The notes: generated by a model not told the origin, from the letters alone. A DNA stretch of 64,000 nt from Stieleria varia (GCF_038443385.1 NZ_CP151726.1:2356001-2420000), one strand, 5' to 3'. Positions 28,301 through 36,899 are shown, numbered from the stretch's first letter. Numbers and translations are program-made.

Positions 28301-28752
28301 ACGTGGTCGATTTGCTCAGCAAGTTGTCCCATTGTGATTGGCCGATGTCGCTCTTTGAGCCGCAGGATCGCAACTATTTCAAGGTCGCCCGCTTGCCTCG
28401 GATTTGGCAAGGCGGCCGATCCGCCATCGACCAACAGACCAGTCACTTGGACGGTTGGTCCGAAGGTTCCAACGTCGCCTCGTCCGCCGGTATCGCCAAC
28501 GTGCTCAAACGTCTGGAAGAGTCTCCAGCTTGGGTGGGACGCATCCATCAGGAGACCGAGATGTTCCTTGACGATGTGCTGCCATTCCTGGGCTACGGAC
28601 CGACAACGCCCGCACGCAAAGCCGTCTTTGCCGCGTTTCAGGGTTGGCTGCGCAGCGAGATGGATGATGCCGACAAGAACAAGGACGAAGCGGCTCGCGA
28701 AATTTGGAGCACTCTGCTGCAGCGGGCAGCTCAGTGGGGAATCAGCGGTTAG
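25372..28752 (+). CDS. Tubulin/FtsZ-like GTPase-superfamily protein
   Basis: A 1126-residue protein with two tubulin-fold nucleotide signatures: an N-terminal glycine loop, HILTGCGGTGVTTLLRTLEL (residues 6-25), and the tubulin T4 motif as GLAGGTGRGCW at 182-192 (GGGTG[ST]G in canonical members). Phe-, Asp- and Asn-rich stretches to about 330 would complete the GTPase half. The rest is long and helical (RQTFEYERESLNAVTESTHR, ERLELYLESLGAAEILLRDR), without TM segments. It matches the large bacterial Tubulin_2/FtsZl type described by Makarova and Koonin next to VWA and NTPase genes. Start ATG 25372 has AGGAT six bases upstream. Polymerisation and GTP use are inferred; the Arg in the T4 loop is unusual. 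Confidence 0.8.
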   Translation: MSSNVHILTGCGGTGVTTLLRTLELMVEDPYWRPRLHRDIYFILIDTDRKDIQNFKRRKSELLAGLPHEPYLLVHNLAQNISHLQQPVLSRFRANDESPDAIKGRDRLLRHWWNRSASEPFYAPWVDDIVQGAGQCGPVSYFLSWLRMPEFDVALKDLLREIETRQGGLGPWKVLNSLIVSGLAGGTGRGCWQWIGFKIRDFFARQGHSPAPTGFLIDQSAFEDRKRSRPRTAVAMTVNSLTGLSELSGWITNQRAENHKDVYRFRLPSFHSPANEVSDVIQPDPESNQWHGGPINSVHLIFGSNGQTHLASAEQYFEMVGTGIYCAISNSDIQAQNINDRGSAHYYSMASATVEVKANQIRKFFEWTARAEAIHRLRNRDDSVADRAAGEFLKQNKLQLGLLSATSRSAKVDSPFEPDAHGTPLQRLLAFIDGARAKFKNALNEAFDSDDTDLVLDAAGQLSGERESLIADARQKLKAAFDEVRIASFDEVEPEMQTFPVGPALAAAKQLYERTGSVANMLQFLKRTRQTFEYERESLNAVTESTHREIDSLINQVSGRSYALFGERFDDAEETEIKSACDIQFLAKNDEHIRMYLKSIYAEWIGKLRSLEERLELYLESLGAAEILLRDRCDAVVPGTTDARSLLFSKEDKPEDSAIDPLHPERFFRRTLQPVISDARINELVEPMVAKSSVLTSLVSDAFKPLDKDAYVRQQTGRNQRDRLVAEVTQVVRVNDDFMPREFALRKVAYDLAKAWCKRLDGAVSSDERNYLTDLCYATLGFKPQTQKSRDEIQHVLPTEEDIIHYLAAATAKNCKPYWQIRSDALVHPFSVSLFFVTDLSEDESKAKLQPLLTDRPVNIDVNARTNNDQHSGHNPYVLLAYSNEGIDSLEPIQSARYHEEENIETLIKQTENPSGDTIFQRGIGYTSPIFVTEPAISSKRWKPWAKDLRFEENQRQGRVMDAILYSLFPGKSDDAHVVDLLSKLSHCDWPMSLFEPQDRNYFKVARLPRIWQGGRSAIDQQTSHLDGWSEGSNVASSAGIANVLKRLEESPAWVGRIHQETEMFLDDVLPFLGYGPTTPARKAVFAAFQGWLRSEMDDADKNKDEAAREIWSTLLQRAAQWGISG

Positions 28753-28757
28753 CCGAA

Positions 28758-31052
28758 ATGGATCCTTTTTTCATCGTCGGAAAACGCGTCGAACTGACGC
28801 GTTTGCGTGAAGCCAGCCAATTGTCGGGCAGTTGGCTCGCCGATGATTTGCCTCACCCGCGGTACGGCCCCCAAAACAACGCGGGCAACGACATAGGTGA
28901 CAGCGCAGTCAACGGCGAGCGGACCAATGAGCCGATTCGGTTGATCGATCCCGAGGAGTGGGGTGAAGACGATTGGCCACGGTTGTTGACGATGCAGGAG
29001 TCCGTTGTCGCGCACTTGGTGGTGCTTGATGACACCTCCACGTTGAACGATGCAACCGAGCGGGCCAAGCGTCTATTGGACTTGCTCGCTCAGCACATGA
29101 TCGGCCGTGACCGAACAGTTCGGCACGTGTTGCTGTTGCTGCAGACAACCACCAGCAGCACGATGACACAGGCGGACTTGGACGAGATCGTGGAGCTGAC
29201 GCTGCCCGATAATCGTGGCCAGCAGAATGCGGATTCGGTTTGGTCGGCCGTCTACGCGATGACCAGCCGGCTCGAGCCGATCGGGGACACCGGGTTCACT
29301 GCGGCAAAAGTATGGCCGGTGGCCGTTGGACAGTTGTTGATGCACTGGATGCATGAGTTGCCGCCGGTGGTTGCCTCCTCCGGTTCGCACAATCGTTTCT
29401 TTGCGTGGCGGCATTTGACATTCTCGCCGCAGGGCACGCAGTCCCAGGACACGCAGTTACGGGGTTCGGAAGCAATCGACCAAGACGGCAAGCAGTGGGA
29501 ACAGTTGGTGGCGAAGTGTTTTCAGCAGGTGTGGCGAGGCGTGTTCGCGGATCGATCTGGCCAACGTCCTGATTTGCGATTGGCCGATGGTCCGATGGCG
29601 TTGACGCCATACGATTTTAAACCCCAACCGGGCGATCGTCCCTACCAGAAATGGACCGACTACCATTCGCAAGAGTTGCTGGAGCAGCGTTTGACGCCTC
29701 ATCTGTGGCGGAGTGCAACGCAGCAGACCGGTCAACAACTGCGTCAGCAATCCAGTCAGTACGCGCGCGACAGCTTTGATCGGGGACGTCAAGCCACCGA
29801 AGGCTATTGGCGATTGGTCCACACGGATCCCTCCGCGTTGATCTGGCCGCTCGTTGCGGACGGACAGGAGAAAGCAGCTCAGGATTCACTGGCACAATTG
29901 GGTGAAGCCGCTGCCCAATTCGAGGAAAACGTTGTCGATCACCATCGCTGTGGCGAAGAGTTTCAGCGGACTCAGTCGGGTTGGATCGAGTGGCCGATGC
30001 GGATCGTCGCCATCGTCGCGGTGTGCTTTGCAGTCGGGTATGCGGCGTTGTTGACGGTGTACTACTTGCTGGATTCCCTTTGGATGGCAGCAGGATGTTT
30101 GCTCGCTACGGTGATCGGATCGATCGCCGCAGCCTTTCTTAGCAAGGACCTCGAATCCAAAGCTGGTCGACGCGGTCAGTTCACACTGGACGCGGGTTTG
30201 CAAAGTTTGGATCAAGAGGTTCAGCAGCGTTATGTTGCCGCCGCGGATTTGTTTGCCCTGGGGACACAACGCAACACTTTGGTCCAGCGTCGTGCTCAGA
30301 TCGGACACGCCGAGTCCAAACGCAGGGCGTTGCATCACCAGATTCAGCAATGGCAATCCGACATCGACTTGGGCGACAAGCCGGCCAAACGCGGCGCGTC
30401 CCACTTGGACTTGGCAGACGTTTTCGCCCAAGCAACGACGTTGCCCCTGCCGATCGACATGCGACCGGTGGATCAGGAAGCCGCTGTGGCACCGTTCATC
30501 AAGAAAGAAGTCGAGACCTTTCGCGAGCGTGTTTGGCAACCGATATGTCGCGGCACCGATCCCTTTGCACGCGGTGCGATGGATCGCGATCAAATGCGAC
30601 GGCGAATCCAAGCGTATTTTGAACGGTTCGCGGCGCGACTGATTTCGTTTGCCGGGTTGATGGCGATCGCACAGTTACAGCAGTCACGGATCTCGGGCTG
30701 GTACCAGGATTTGACGTCGCACCTGCAATTGGACAGATACCTTTCAGGGGCATCGTGTCATTTCCCCAGCGGGACCACACCACCGTCGCACCTGCGTCCT
30801 GAAATCCAATTGGTGTTTCAATCCGGGTTTGAGAAACTCGGCTGCGACTCTCGCTTGGACGACTTTCGCAAAGACCATGTTTCCGATGGGTCTCATTGGC
30901 TGGGCGATGTGCCCGCGCTGGGCTACATGCACGAGCGAATTCCGGTTCACTTGACGGTCGAGGATGGGCAGCTCAGGGTCAAGTCTTGGGAGGAGGGCAC
31001 TCTCGACGCGCACCTTGGTGGGCAACCATCACCGGGGGGCAGCATCCGATGA
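28758..31052 (+). CDS. Two-TM membrane protein of the tubulin-like system
   Basis: A 764-residue protein I cannot place in a named family. ATG 28758 (MDPFFIVGKRVELTRLREAS) lies 5 bp after the tubulin-like stop; a longer frame start inside that gene is less likely. The N-terminal ~400 residues look soluble (VVAHLVVLDDTSTLNDATER, TVRHVLLLLQTTTSS). Two TM helices lie near 411-460 (MRIVAIVAVCFAVGYAALLT, LWMAAGCLLATVIGSIAAAF). A long charged helical tail with coiled-coil character follows (QRRAQIGHAESKRRALHHQI). Its soluble halves would lie on the same side of the membrane, probably the cytoplasm. Its TGA overlaps the next ATG. A membrane anchor for the tubulin-like protein is a reasonable inference. 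Confidence 0.8.
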   Translation: MDPFFIVGKRVELTRLREASQLSGSWLADDLPHPRYGPQNNAGNDIGDSAVNGERTNEPIRLIDPEEWGEDDWPRLLTMQESVVAHLVVLDDTSTLNDATERAKRLLDLLAQHMIGRDRTVRHVLLLLQTTTSSTMTQADLDEIVELTLPDNRGQQNADSVWSAVYAMTSRLEPIGDTGFTAAKVWPVAVGQLLMHWMHELPPVVASSGSHNRFFAWRHLTFSPQGTQSQDTQLRGSEAIDQDGKQWEQLVAKCFQQVWRGVFADRSGQRPDLRLADGPMALTPYDFKPQPGDRPYQKWTDYHSQELLEQRLTPHLWRSATQQTGQQLRQQSSQYARDSFDRGRQATEGYWRLVHTDPSALIWPLVADGQEKAAQDSLAQLGEAAAQFEENVVDHHRCGEEFQRTQSGWIEWPMRIVAIVAVCFAVGYAALLTVYYLLDSLWMAAGCLLATVIGSIAAAFLSKDLESKAGRRGQFTLDAGLQSLDQEVQQRYVAAADLFALGTQRNTLVQRRAQIGHAESKRRALHHQIQQWQSDIDLGDKPAKRGASHLDLADVFAQATTLPLPIDMRPVDQEAAVAPFIKKEVETFRERVWQPICRGTDPFARGAMDRDQMRRRIQAYFERFAARLISFAGLMAIAQLQQSRISGWYQDLTSHLQLDRYLSGASCHFPSGTTPPSHLRPEIQLVFQSGFEKLGCDSRLDDFRKDHVSDGSHWLGDVPALGYMHERIPVHLTVEDGQLRVKSWEEGTLDAHLGGQPSPGGSIR

Positions 31053-32656
31053 AATCGAATACCTTCCGCAGATCCGTTTTGGGCCGCTGGTCGTCGCATC
31101 CGGTCGATGTGGCTTGGCGAACCCGATGGTTGGCCATCGCGACGTTGCTGCCGCTGGTGATTTTTGCCGTGGTGTTGGCCACTGAAATTCGCAACCCGCG
31201 GCACTGGTTGGGGCTTTGGCAAAACGCAACGGTGTGGGGCAGCTTGGCGTTGATGTTGATCTGCATCACCGCTGCCACTCTGATGACGCTGGGCTTGATG
31301 GCGAGGCTGAATCGATGGAGCAGCGAGTTCAAGAAACAGGCTCCTAGCTTTCTCGGCTGGATCGATCCTTGGATGGCCATTCCGGCGATCGCGTTGGCAC
31401 TGCTGGGGCCGCTTTATTTGGCGGAGATCAACGGGATCGGCGGGTTGGCGGGCTGGGTGTTTCGATTCTTGGCCTTCCTGCCCCTGACATGCTTGATCGC
31501 CCTGACAGGTGCGATGCCTTTGCGAGACGATGCAGAGGAAAAGACAAAGCGACAACCTTGGTTGCTCGGCGTGGCGATCGTGTTTGGCTTGTTCGCGTTG
31601 CTCACGACGGCTCATGATTTGGCGGTCGCTACGGGAGCGACTCAGGTCAGCGGACGCTTGCAAGGACTCTTGCCCGGCTATGCAGGCGTCGCTCCACCGT
31701 TCTCCGGTTTAGTCGGATTCGGTTTGATCGGTTTGGTTGCCTATCTGGCGTGGCGTCTTTGGAAACGTGCGCCGTCGAAAGTGGAAAAGACGATCCGGCG
31801 TTACACGTCGTTGGGTAATTTGCTTGAGATTCGCAAGGACCTGATCTCGGGGGCATTGCAGGAGCAGGTGGACGACGATGCGGATTCGCAGGTGCGCGAA
31901 AGTGGTTCTCAGCGGGTCGAGTTGGCGTTGTTTGGTCACACCGCCAGCGAGCCACAACGGGGATTTCGCCAAGTCGCCGCGGAACGTTTCGAGCGAGCGG
32001 TTTCGGAAATTGTTAGCCCGGTCAGCGGAAACCCTTCCAACGGGCAGGACAACGTCGGCGCGGCGGATGTCTGCGTGATGGGCGATGCAGGATCGGGCAA
32101 GACCACGCTGTTGATCGCCCACGCACTGGCGATGGCGATCGAGTCAGGCACTCGAACGTTGTGGATTGTGCCGACGGACATGACATCGACACAGCATCAT
32201 GAGTTGAGCCGTCGGATCCAGGATCGACTACAAGCGTTGGATTTGGATTGGCTGGTCGCGACGGCAACGCTGTCGGTCCAGTTGGGTGTCGATTGGGCTG
32301 ATGGAAACGCATCGCTGCCGTCGATCCTGCTGGCCAACGAGCGGCAATTGCGAGAAGCGATTTTGGACAACACGGCGATGAATCAACAGCACCGAGGCAG
32401 TCTGCTGGCGTCATTCCCACAGATCATTGTCGACGACGCGCGGAGAGTTTTTGATGCAGACCCGAACGTGTTTTCGACCATTGATCAAGCCGGGCGGCTG
32501 TGTGGTGTCTACGGATATCGGACGCAGATGATCGTCAGTTTGTCGTCAACACCGTCGAGTGAGTTGATTCAAGCAATCGCAACGCAACCGGGAACAGCGG
32601 TGTTTGAGGATGCGGTCAGCTTGCAGCCTATCGATTCAAATCAACCCACGTTGTAG
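31049..32656 (+). CDS. Polytopic membrane P-loop NTPase of the tubulin-like system
   Basis: A 535-residue protein from ATG 31049, in an ATGA overlap with the previous gene. The first ~235 residues hold about six TM helices (LAIATLLPLVIFAVVLA, SLALMLICITAATLMTLGLM, FRFLAFLPLTCLIALTGAMP, GLVGFGLIGLVAYLAWRLWK). The cytoplasmic part has Walker A GDAGSGKTTLL, then WIVPTDMTSTQ, a Walker-B-like QIIVDDARRVFD and a late VSLSSTPSSEL. This order resembles motifs I, Ia, II and III of the first RecA lobe of SF2 helicase-like ATPases; no second lobe follows before the stop. It may be a different P-loop family or a shortened one. Repeats begin about 10 bp downstream. Confidence 0.8.
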   Translation: MKSNTFRRSVLGRWSSHPVDVAWRTRWLAIATLLPLVIFAVVLATEIRNPRHWLGLWQNATVWGSLALMLICITAATLMTLGLMARLNRWSSEFKKQAPSFLGWIDPWMAIPAIALALLGPLYLAEINGIGGLAGWVFRFLAFLPLTCLIALTGAMPLRDDAEEKTKRQPWLLGVAIVFGLFALLTTAHDLAVATGATQVSGRLQGLLPGYAGVAPPFSGLVGFGLIGLVAYLAWRLWKRAPSKVEKTIRRYTSLGNLLEIRKDLISGALQEQVDDDADSQVRESGSQRVELALFGHTASEPQRGFRQVAAERFERAVSEIVSPVSGNPSNGQDNVGAADVCVMGDAGSGKTTLLIAHALAMAIESGTRTLWIVPTDMTSTQHHELSRRIQDRLQALDLDWLVATATLSVQLGVDWADGNASLPSILLANERQLREAILDNTAMNQQHRGSLLASFPQIIVDDARRVFDADPNVFSTIDQAGRLCGVYGYRTQMIVSLSSTPSSELIQAIATQPGTAVFEDAVSLQPIDSNQPTL

Positions 32657-32663
32657 ATTTAGC

Positions 32664-33026
32664 CTGGACTGTTCACAGTTCGGTGTTGACATTGTTTTTT
32701 CAGTCCATGTTTTCGTTCCATGCATCGCAATCAAAGTGAGCCTCAGGCGCTAGCCGTGGGCCGGCACCACAATCCGCCTCAGGCGCTAGCCCGGATTATT
32801 CACGCCACTGACTACAGTCTCGCAATACGTTTGCGCAAAACGGTTTACGCGGATTGGCAGGAATAGAGTCTGCGCATATCAGCCGCCACGCGATAGCGTC
32901 CGGTTCTCACGCCTGTGATCGGGAACCGGACGCTATCGCGCCAGCGGCTGATGAATAATCCGCGCCTAGCCGTGGGCCGGCACCACAATCCGCCTCAGGC
33001 CCACGGCTAGCGCCTGAGGCTCACTG
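32664..33026. repeat. Palindromic repeat with internal tandem unit, split by MITE B
   Basis: From 32735 a 36-bp unit (CCTCAGGCGCTAGCCGTGGG with CCGGCACCACAATCCG) occurs twice; the second copy is split at CTAG by MITE B. It ends in CCCACGGCTAGCGCCTGAGG, complementary to its start. The same hairpin in inverted orientation, with its 70-bp flank, is at 61272-61420 (matching 32664-32736). Confidence 0.85.
32786..32969. mobile_element. MITE-like palindromic element, copy B
   Basis: A 176-bp element (32790-32965) between CTAG tetramers, left end CCCGGATTATTCA, right end TGAATAATCC. Internal stem CGCGATAGCGTCCGGTTC (32889-32906) pairs with 32923-32940. Removing the element and one CTAG restores a perfect copy of the neighbouring tandem unit, which fixes both its borders and the 4-bp target duplication. 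Confidence 0.9.
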
Positions 33027-33028
33027 GA

Positions 33029-33110
33029 CCAGCTGCGCCGGTGGAGGTGACAGCAGACCCCGCGCAAACCCAAAAAGACACAACCCCGAGTTTTGAGCAG
33101 CCCAGCGCTG
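33029..33110. repeat. Interspersed repeat (GGAGGTGACA...GAGCAGCCCAGCGC type)
   Basis: An ~80-bp sequence running from GCGCCGGTGGAGGTGACAGC to TTTTGAGCAGCCCAGCGCT. Related copies lie at about 41618-41700 and 52028-52108, and inverted at about 39540-39630. It fills part of the interval between the P-loop NTPase gene and the M48 peptidase gene. Confidence 0.7.
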
Positions 33111-33175
33111 CGTTCTGCCCTGGGCTTTCATGTCCGTCTGGAGAGAGTGCCAGAGGGTAGCCGTCCGACAGAGAA

Positions 33176-34582
33176 CTAAGGAACGATTCGATATCGCAGC
33201 GTGATCGCAGGTCGTTCCACGTTGGTGCTGGGAGACTCGACATCGGTTCGCAAACGTGTGGTGATGGTGTGCTCGCCTGGGGCCAAATCGGTGACAGGGA
33301 TTCTTGCCGCGCCCAATAGCGATTCGGCAAGCGTCGAGTTGTGATCGTAGAGATCCAAAAAGATACCTTCGCCCGGTACGATCGCGTGGTTGCGTCCGGT
33401 TAGCGACCAACTTGCCGAGCGGACATTCTTTTTGTGGTCGGTCGCAAACCGTTGTCCCGCATAGCGGATTCGCAAGAAGGGATCCGCGTCACCGCCGCCG
33501 TACAAGGGCACATTGACGTCACTGGGCTGCAGTTGTGATACGGACGCGGAGATGAGTTCCATGGTCGGTTGCTCGGTCGTGTCGGGGCCGCGACGAAGCA
33601 GGACTTGGCGGCAAGCCTCGGACTTGCTGAACTCGCTCAGACGTGCGCAGCGCTCGGGTACAAACGGGTGATCCTGTTGCATCTGTTGGATCACACTGAT
33701 GACTTTGGTGATGGGTTCTTCTCTCAAGCGAATCGATTGCTTCAGCACCAGGGCCGGATCAAAGTTTTTGTGTTCCGGATCGAACAGTGGATTGGACGGT
33801 TTGGTCTGATGGATCAAACGCATCAACGCTTGTTGGGCGACATCCAAGTCGCCACCGACACAGAACAATCCGCAGCGATCGGCAGAGCATTCCGACTCGC
33901 GATACCAGTGCAACAACGTCAGCGCCGATCCTGCGGCAACCGCGTCCCCCAGTAGACTTTGACTGGAACGACCGCCACGTCCGATCATGTGGACACACAA
34001 TCGGCCCACCGCATGAGTGCGCAAGTGCTCTGCTTTGAGGTGCCCAAGTTCGTGACCGATGATGAAGCGAAGCTCCTCAGGTGTTTCCGCGTACAGTTCC
34101 AGCAAGTCGCTTGTCAGCACCATCGCGTGTGGGTGCTGCAGACCACTGACGTACGCATTGGGCGGTCCCGGTTGGATGTAAACCTTTGGCGGCTCCAGTT
34201 CCAGGATCTCGGCGCACTGATCGACCATCTCCTGGATCGGTTTGGCGCGCGGTTGATCGGAGATATAGATGGAGTTGGTCGCCAAGCTGGATCGCAGTGG
34301 TGCATCGGCCAGCGACTTGCCGAACGCCCGCAGGTTCTTGACCAACGGCCACTGCAAGAAATCCACGCCTTCGGTCTGTGGCGTCAGGTGGTGGTGAAAA
34401 AACGCGTCCTCCGGGGTCATGATATCTTGTGGGGTCACGTAGGCCGGAAACGAGGTCTGGGTGACTTGCGATGGCTGGGCATTGAGCACCGGGCGCATCA
34501 TGGTTTGAGCGTCTGGGTCGGCTGCGTCGCAACCGACAAACAAAAGGGGCGCCAGCATGAGGCATGAGAGGCTGAGTTTCAT
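33176..34582 (-). CDS. M48-family zinc metallopeptidase lipoprotein
   Basis: A 468-residue envelope peptidase. ATG 34582 (MKLSLSCLMLAPLLFVGCDA) gives a lipoprotein signal with lipobox LLFVGC, so it is probably membrane-anchored in the periplasm. The zinc motif is IIGHELGHLKAEH, and the third ligand is the Glu of RESECSADRCGLF, as in M48 enzymes such as the BepA/LoiP group. YIQPGPPNAYVSGLQHPHAM is the usual strand before the helix. The last ~130 residues (NVPLYGGGDADPFLRIRYAG to ITLRYRIVP) look like an added beta domain. It is a single gene, about 500 bp from acpP and facing away from it. Confidence 0.92.
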   Translation of the reverse strand: MKLSLSCLMLAPLLFVGCDAADPDAQTMMRPVLNAQPSQVTQTSFPAYVTPQDIMTPEDAFFHHHLTPQTEGVDFLQWPLVKNLRAFGKSLADAPLRSSLATNSIYISDQPRAKPIQEMVDQCAEILELEPPKVYIQPGPPNAYVSGLQHPHAMVLTSDLLELYAETPEELRFIIGHELGHLKAEHLRTHAVGRLCVHMIGRGGRSSQSLLGDAVAAGSALTLLHWYRESECSADRCGLFCVGGDLDVAQQALMRLIHQTKPSNPLFDPEHKNFDPALVLKQSIRLREEPITKVISVIQQMQQDHPFVPERCARLSEFSKSEACRQVLLRRGPDTTEQPTMELISASVSQLQPSDVNVPLYGGGDADPFLRIRYAGQRFATDHKKNVRSASWSLTGRNHAIVPGEGIFLDLYDHNSTLAESLLGAARIPVTDLAPGEHTITTRLRTDVESPSTNVERPAITLRYRIVP

Positions 34583-35083
34583 CAAACGGGTTCCCCTGAG
34601 TGGTGGAAATGGTGTGCCGCGACGGATTTGCAGGATCGCGTCGTCCGATGTTTCTGCAGGCCCACTAAACTAACAAACGGGTCACGCAAAAGGTATGAAA
34701 TTATTGATTCATTCCCTTTGGCTTTCTCCCGGCGTCAGCAAAAGTTGCTGAACTGTTGAAAAACGGGCGATTTTCCTTGTGTGGGAGTGAGCGACGGCGT
34801 TGGGCTGGATGCTGGGCTGGGGGCGGGGAAGGGGATCGGTTTCTGCTGGGCGGCCCCCCAAAGTCGGCTATTGCCCGATCCGACGCCTGGGGATTTCATC
34901 GGCGTATTGACGTGTTTTGACTGTTTCACCTATGTTTTCAGCGAAATCACGCGGTGACACCGGGCTCCGGTGCTGCTTGGGGTCAGACGGTCACTCGACC
35001 GTGACGACTTTGTGCAGCGTCAGGCAAGTTCCTGAAGCCGTGTTCCACCATTCCTTTGCAGAACATTCCCCTGGAGATTGCTT
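34583..35083. other. Intergenic region between M48 gene and acpP
   Basis: About 500 bp between divergently oriented genes. It has a G-rich stretch near 34810-34840 and no convincing ORF. It must hold the promoters of both genes; see the candidate at 34907-34936. Confidence 0.6.
34907..34936 (+). promoter_or_regulatory. Candidate promoter for acpP
   Basis: TTGACG (34907-34912) and TATGTT (34931-34936) are 18 bp apart, a fair sigma70-like match about 150 bp upstream of the acpP start. Planctomycete promoter consensus is poorly known, so this is only a candidate. Confidence 0.3.
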
Positions 35084-35329
35084 ATGGCTACCGTCCAAGA
35101 ACGCGTGGTCGATATCGTGGCTGAACAATTGGGCGTCGATAAAGACAAAATCACTCGCGAGACTTCCTTCGTCAACGATCTCGGAGCCGACTCACTGGAC
35201 ACGGTTGAGTTGGTGATGGAGTTGGAGGAAGAATTCGATATCAGTATCCCCGACGAAGCTGCGGAGAAGATTCAAAAGGTCGGCGAAGCCGTCGATTTCA
35301 TTGAGAATGCGAAAGGCGACGAAGGCTGA
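35084..35329 (+). CDS. acpP: Acyl carrier protein
   Basis: Carries growing acyl chains on 4'-phosphopantetheine in fatty-acid synthesis. The 81-residue protein [20 protein letters not shown] has the attachment serine S37 in [19 protein letters not shown] and the usual acidic surface. The start ATG 35084 has GGAG seven bases upstream; an earlier in-frame start at 35078 has no such site. fabF follows about 200 bp downstream on the same strand, the common bacterial order. Nothing unusual is visible. Confidence 0.98.
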   Translation: MATVQERVVDIVAEQLGVDKDKITRETSFVNDLGADSLDTVELVMELEEEFDISIPDEAAEKIQKVGEAVDFIENAKGDEG

Positions 35330-35532
35330 GTCAAAGGTCGAATGCCTGGGCGTTTCTTGAAAGCGTCCAGGTCGCCTTGGCCCGGTCGTGGTTTCTCGCA
35401 GTTTTGGCTGCAGGATTTTTTCGTCGACCAATCTTTCGCTTCATCTGAGTTCTCTGTTCCGAGTCCCGATCGACATTCCAGTCGTAGCGGACCGGTTCAG
35501 TGTGTGCCAAACACTTTCATCAAAGGTTATTG

Positions 35533-36780
35533 ATGCAACCGCAACGACGAATCGTTATCACCGGTGTCGGTACCGTCACGCCGTTGGGTAACGATGTCTC
35601 GACGCTCTGGGATCGACTGTTGGCCGGTGAATCCGGGATCCACGACATCACGACTCTGGACACAACGAAGTACAAGGTTCATTTTGCCGGTGACATCCCG
35701 GATTTTGACATTTCAGAGTTTGTGGATTCACGCGAAGAGAAGCGTCTGGATCGGTTCACGCAGTTCGCGGTCCACGCGGGTGGCCAAGCGATCCGGGATT
35801 GCGGTATCGATTTTGATTCGGTGGACCGAACACGTTGTGGCGTGATCCTCGGATCGGGAATCGGTGGACTGATCGAGATCGAAAATCAGATCGAGCGGAT
35901 GTTGTTCAAGGGTCCCGATCGGGTCAGCCCCTTTACGGTTCCCAAGATGATGGTCAATGCAGCGGGCGGTAACATTTCGATCACCTACGGACTGCAAGGT
36001 CCCAACTACGCCGTCGCAACGGCTTGCGCAAGTGCGACCAACGCGATGGGCGATGCGCTGCGGAGCATTCGCTTGGGCGAGACCGATTTGGTCATCACGG
36101 GCGGCAGTGAAGCGGCGATCACTCGCATGGGACTGGCAGCGTTTCAAAACATGAAAGCCTTGTCCACTCGAAACGAGGACCCGGCCAAGGCCAGCCGACC
36201 CTTTGACGCCGGTCGCGACGGATTCGTACTCGGCGAAGGTGCCGGAGTCCTGGTGTTCGAAGAGTTGGAGCACGCCAAGAAACGCGGAGCGAAGATTTAC
36301 GCGGAAGTTCTCGGATACGGTACGACCAGCGATGCTGGGCACATTACCGCTCCCGATCCGGAAGGCCTTGGCGCCGCACGTGCCATGCAAGCCGCGCTCA
36401 CCGACGCGGGGATCGCACCTGAGCAAGTCGATTACATCAACGCCCACGGGACCAGCACTCCGTTGGGCGATAAAGCAGAAACGACGGCCATCAAACGCGT
36501 CTTTGGCGATCACGCCTACAAGACGTCCGTCAGTAGTACCAAGAGCGCCTTGGGGCATTCCTTGGGTGCGAGTGGTGGGATCGAAGCCGTGATTTTGTGC
36601 AAGACGATCGAAACGTCGACGATTTCACCGACGATCAACTACGAAACACCCGATCCCGACTGCGATTTGGACTACACACCCAATACGCCCAAACAAAAGA
36701 ACGTCGAAATTGCGATGAGCAACAGTTTCGGCTTCGGTGGCCACAACGCGTGTGTGATCTTTGGCAAGATGAAGGACTGA
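35533..36780 (+). CDS. fabF: Beta-ketoacyl-ACP synthase II
   Basis: Elongates acyl-ACP with malonyl-ACP. The 415-residue protein begins MQPQRRIVITGVGTVTPLGN at ATG 35533 (AAAGG upstream). The active-site triad is complete: C165 in VATACASATNAMG, His in NAHGTSTPLGDKAET and His in KSALGHSLGASGG, with the gatekeeper region NSFGFGGHNACVIF at the C-terminus. Length and motifs are typical of FabF rather than FabB. It follows acpP, its substrate carrier, on the same strand. Confidence 0.97.
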   Translation: MQPQRRIVITGVGTVTPLGNDVSTLWDRLLAGESGIHDITTLDTTKYKVHFAGDIPDFDISEFVDSREEKRLDRFTQFAVHAGGQAIRDCGIDFDSVDRTRCGVILGSGIGGLIEIENQIERMLFKGPDRVSPFTVPKMMVNAAGGNISITYGLQGPNYAVATACASATNAMGDALRSIRLGETDLVITGGSEAAITRMGLAAFQNMKALSTRNEDPAKASRPFDAGRDGFVLGEGAGVLVFEELEHAKKRGAKIYAEVLGYGTTSDAGHITAPDPEGLGAARAMQAALTDAGIAPEQVDYINAHGTSTPLGDKAETTAIKRVFGDHAYKTSVSSTKSALGHSLGASGGIEAVILCKTIETSTISPTINYETPDPDCDLDYTPNTPKQKNVEIAMSNSFGFGGHNACVIFGKMKD

Positions 36781-36899
36781 TCGGGTCCGACTGGTAGACC
36801 CAGGGTTGCCTGGCCGTCGCGTATAATGTGTTCGTCTGGATCTGTGTATCCACCGATGCGTTTTTTCCCGACGCATGTTCTCACACGTATCGCGATGGC

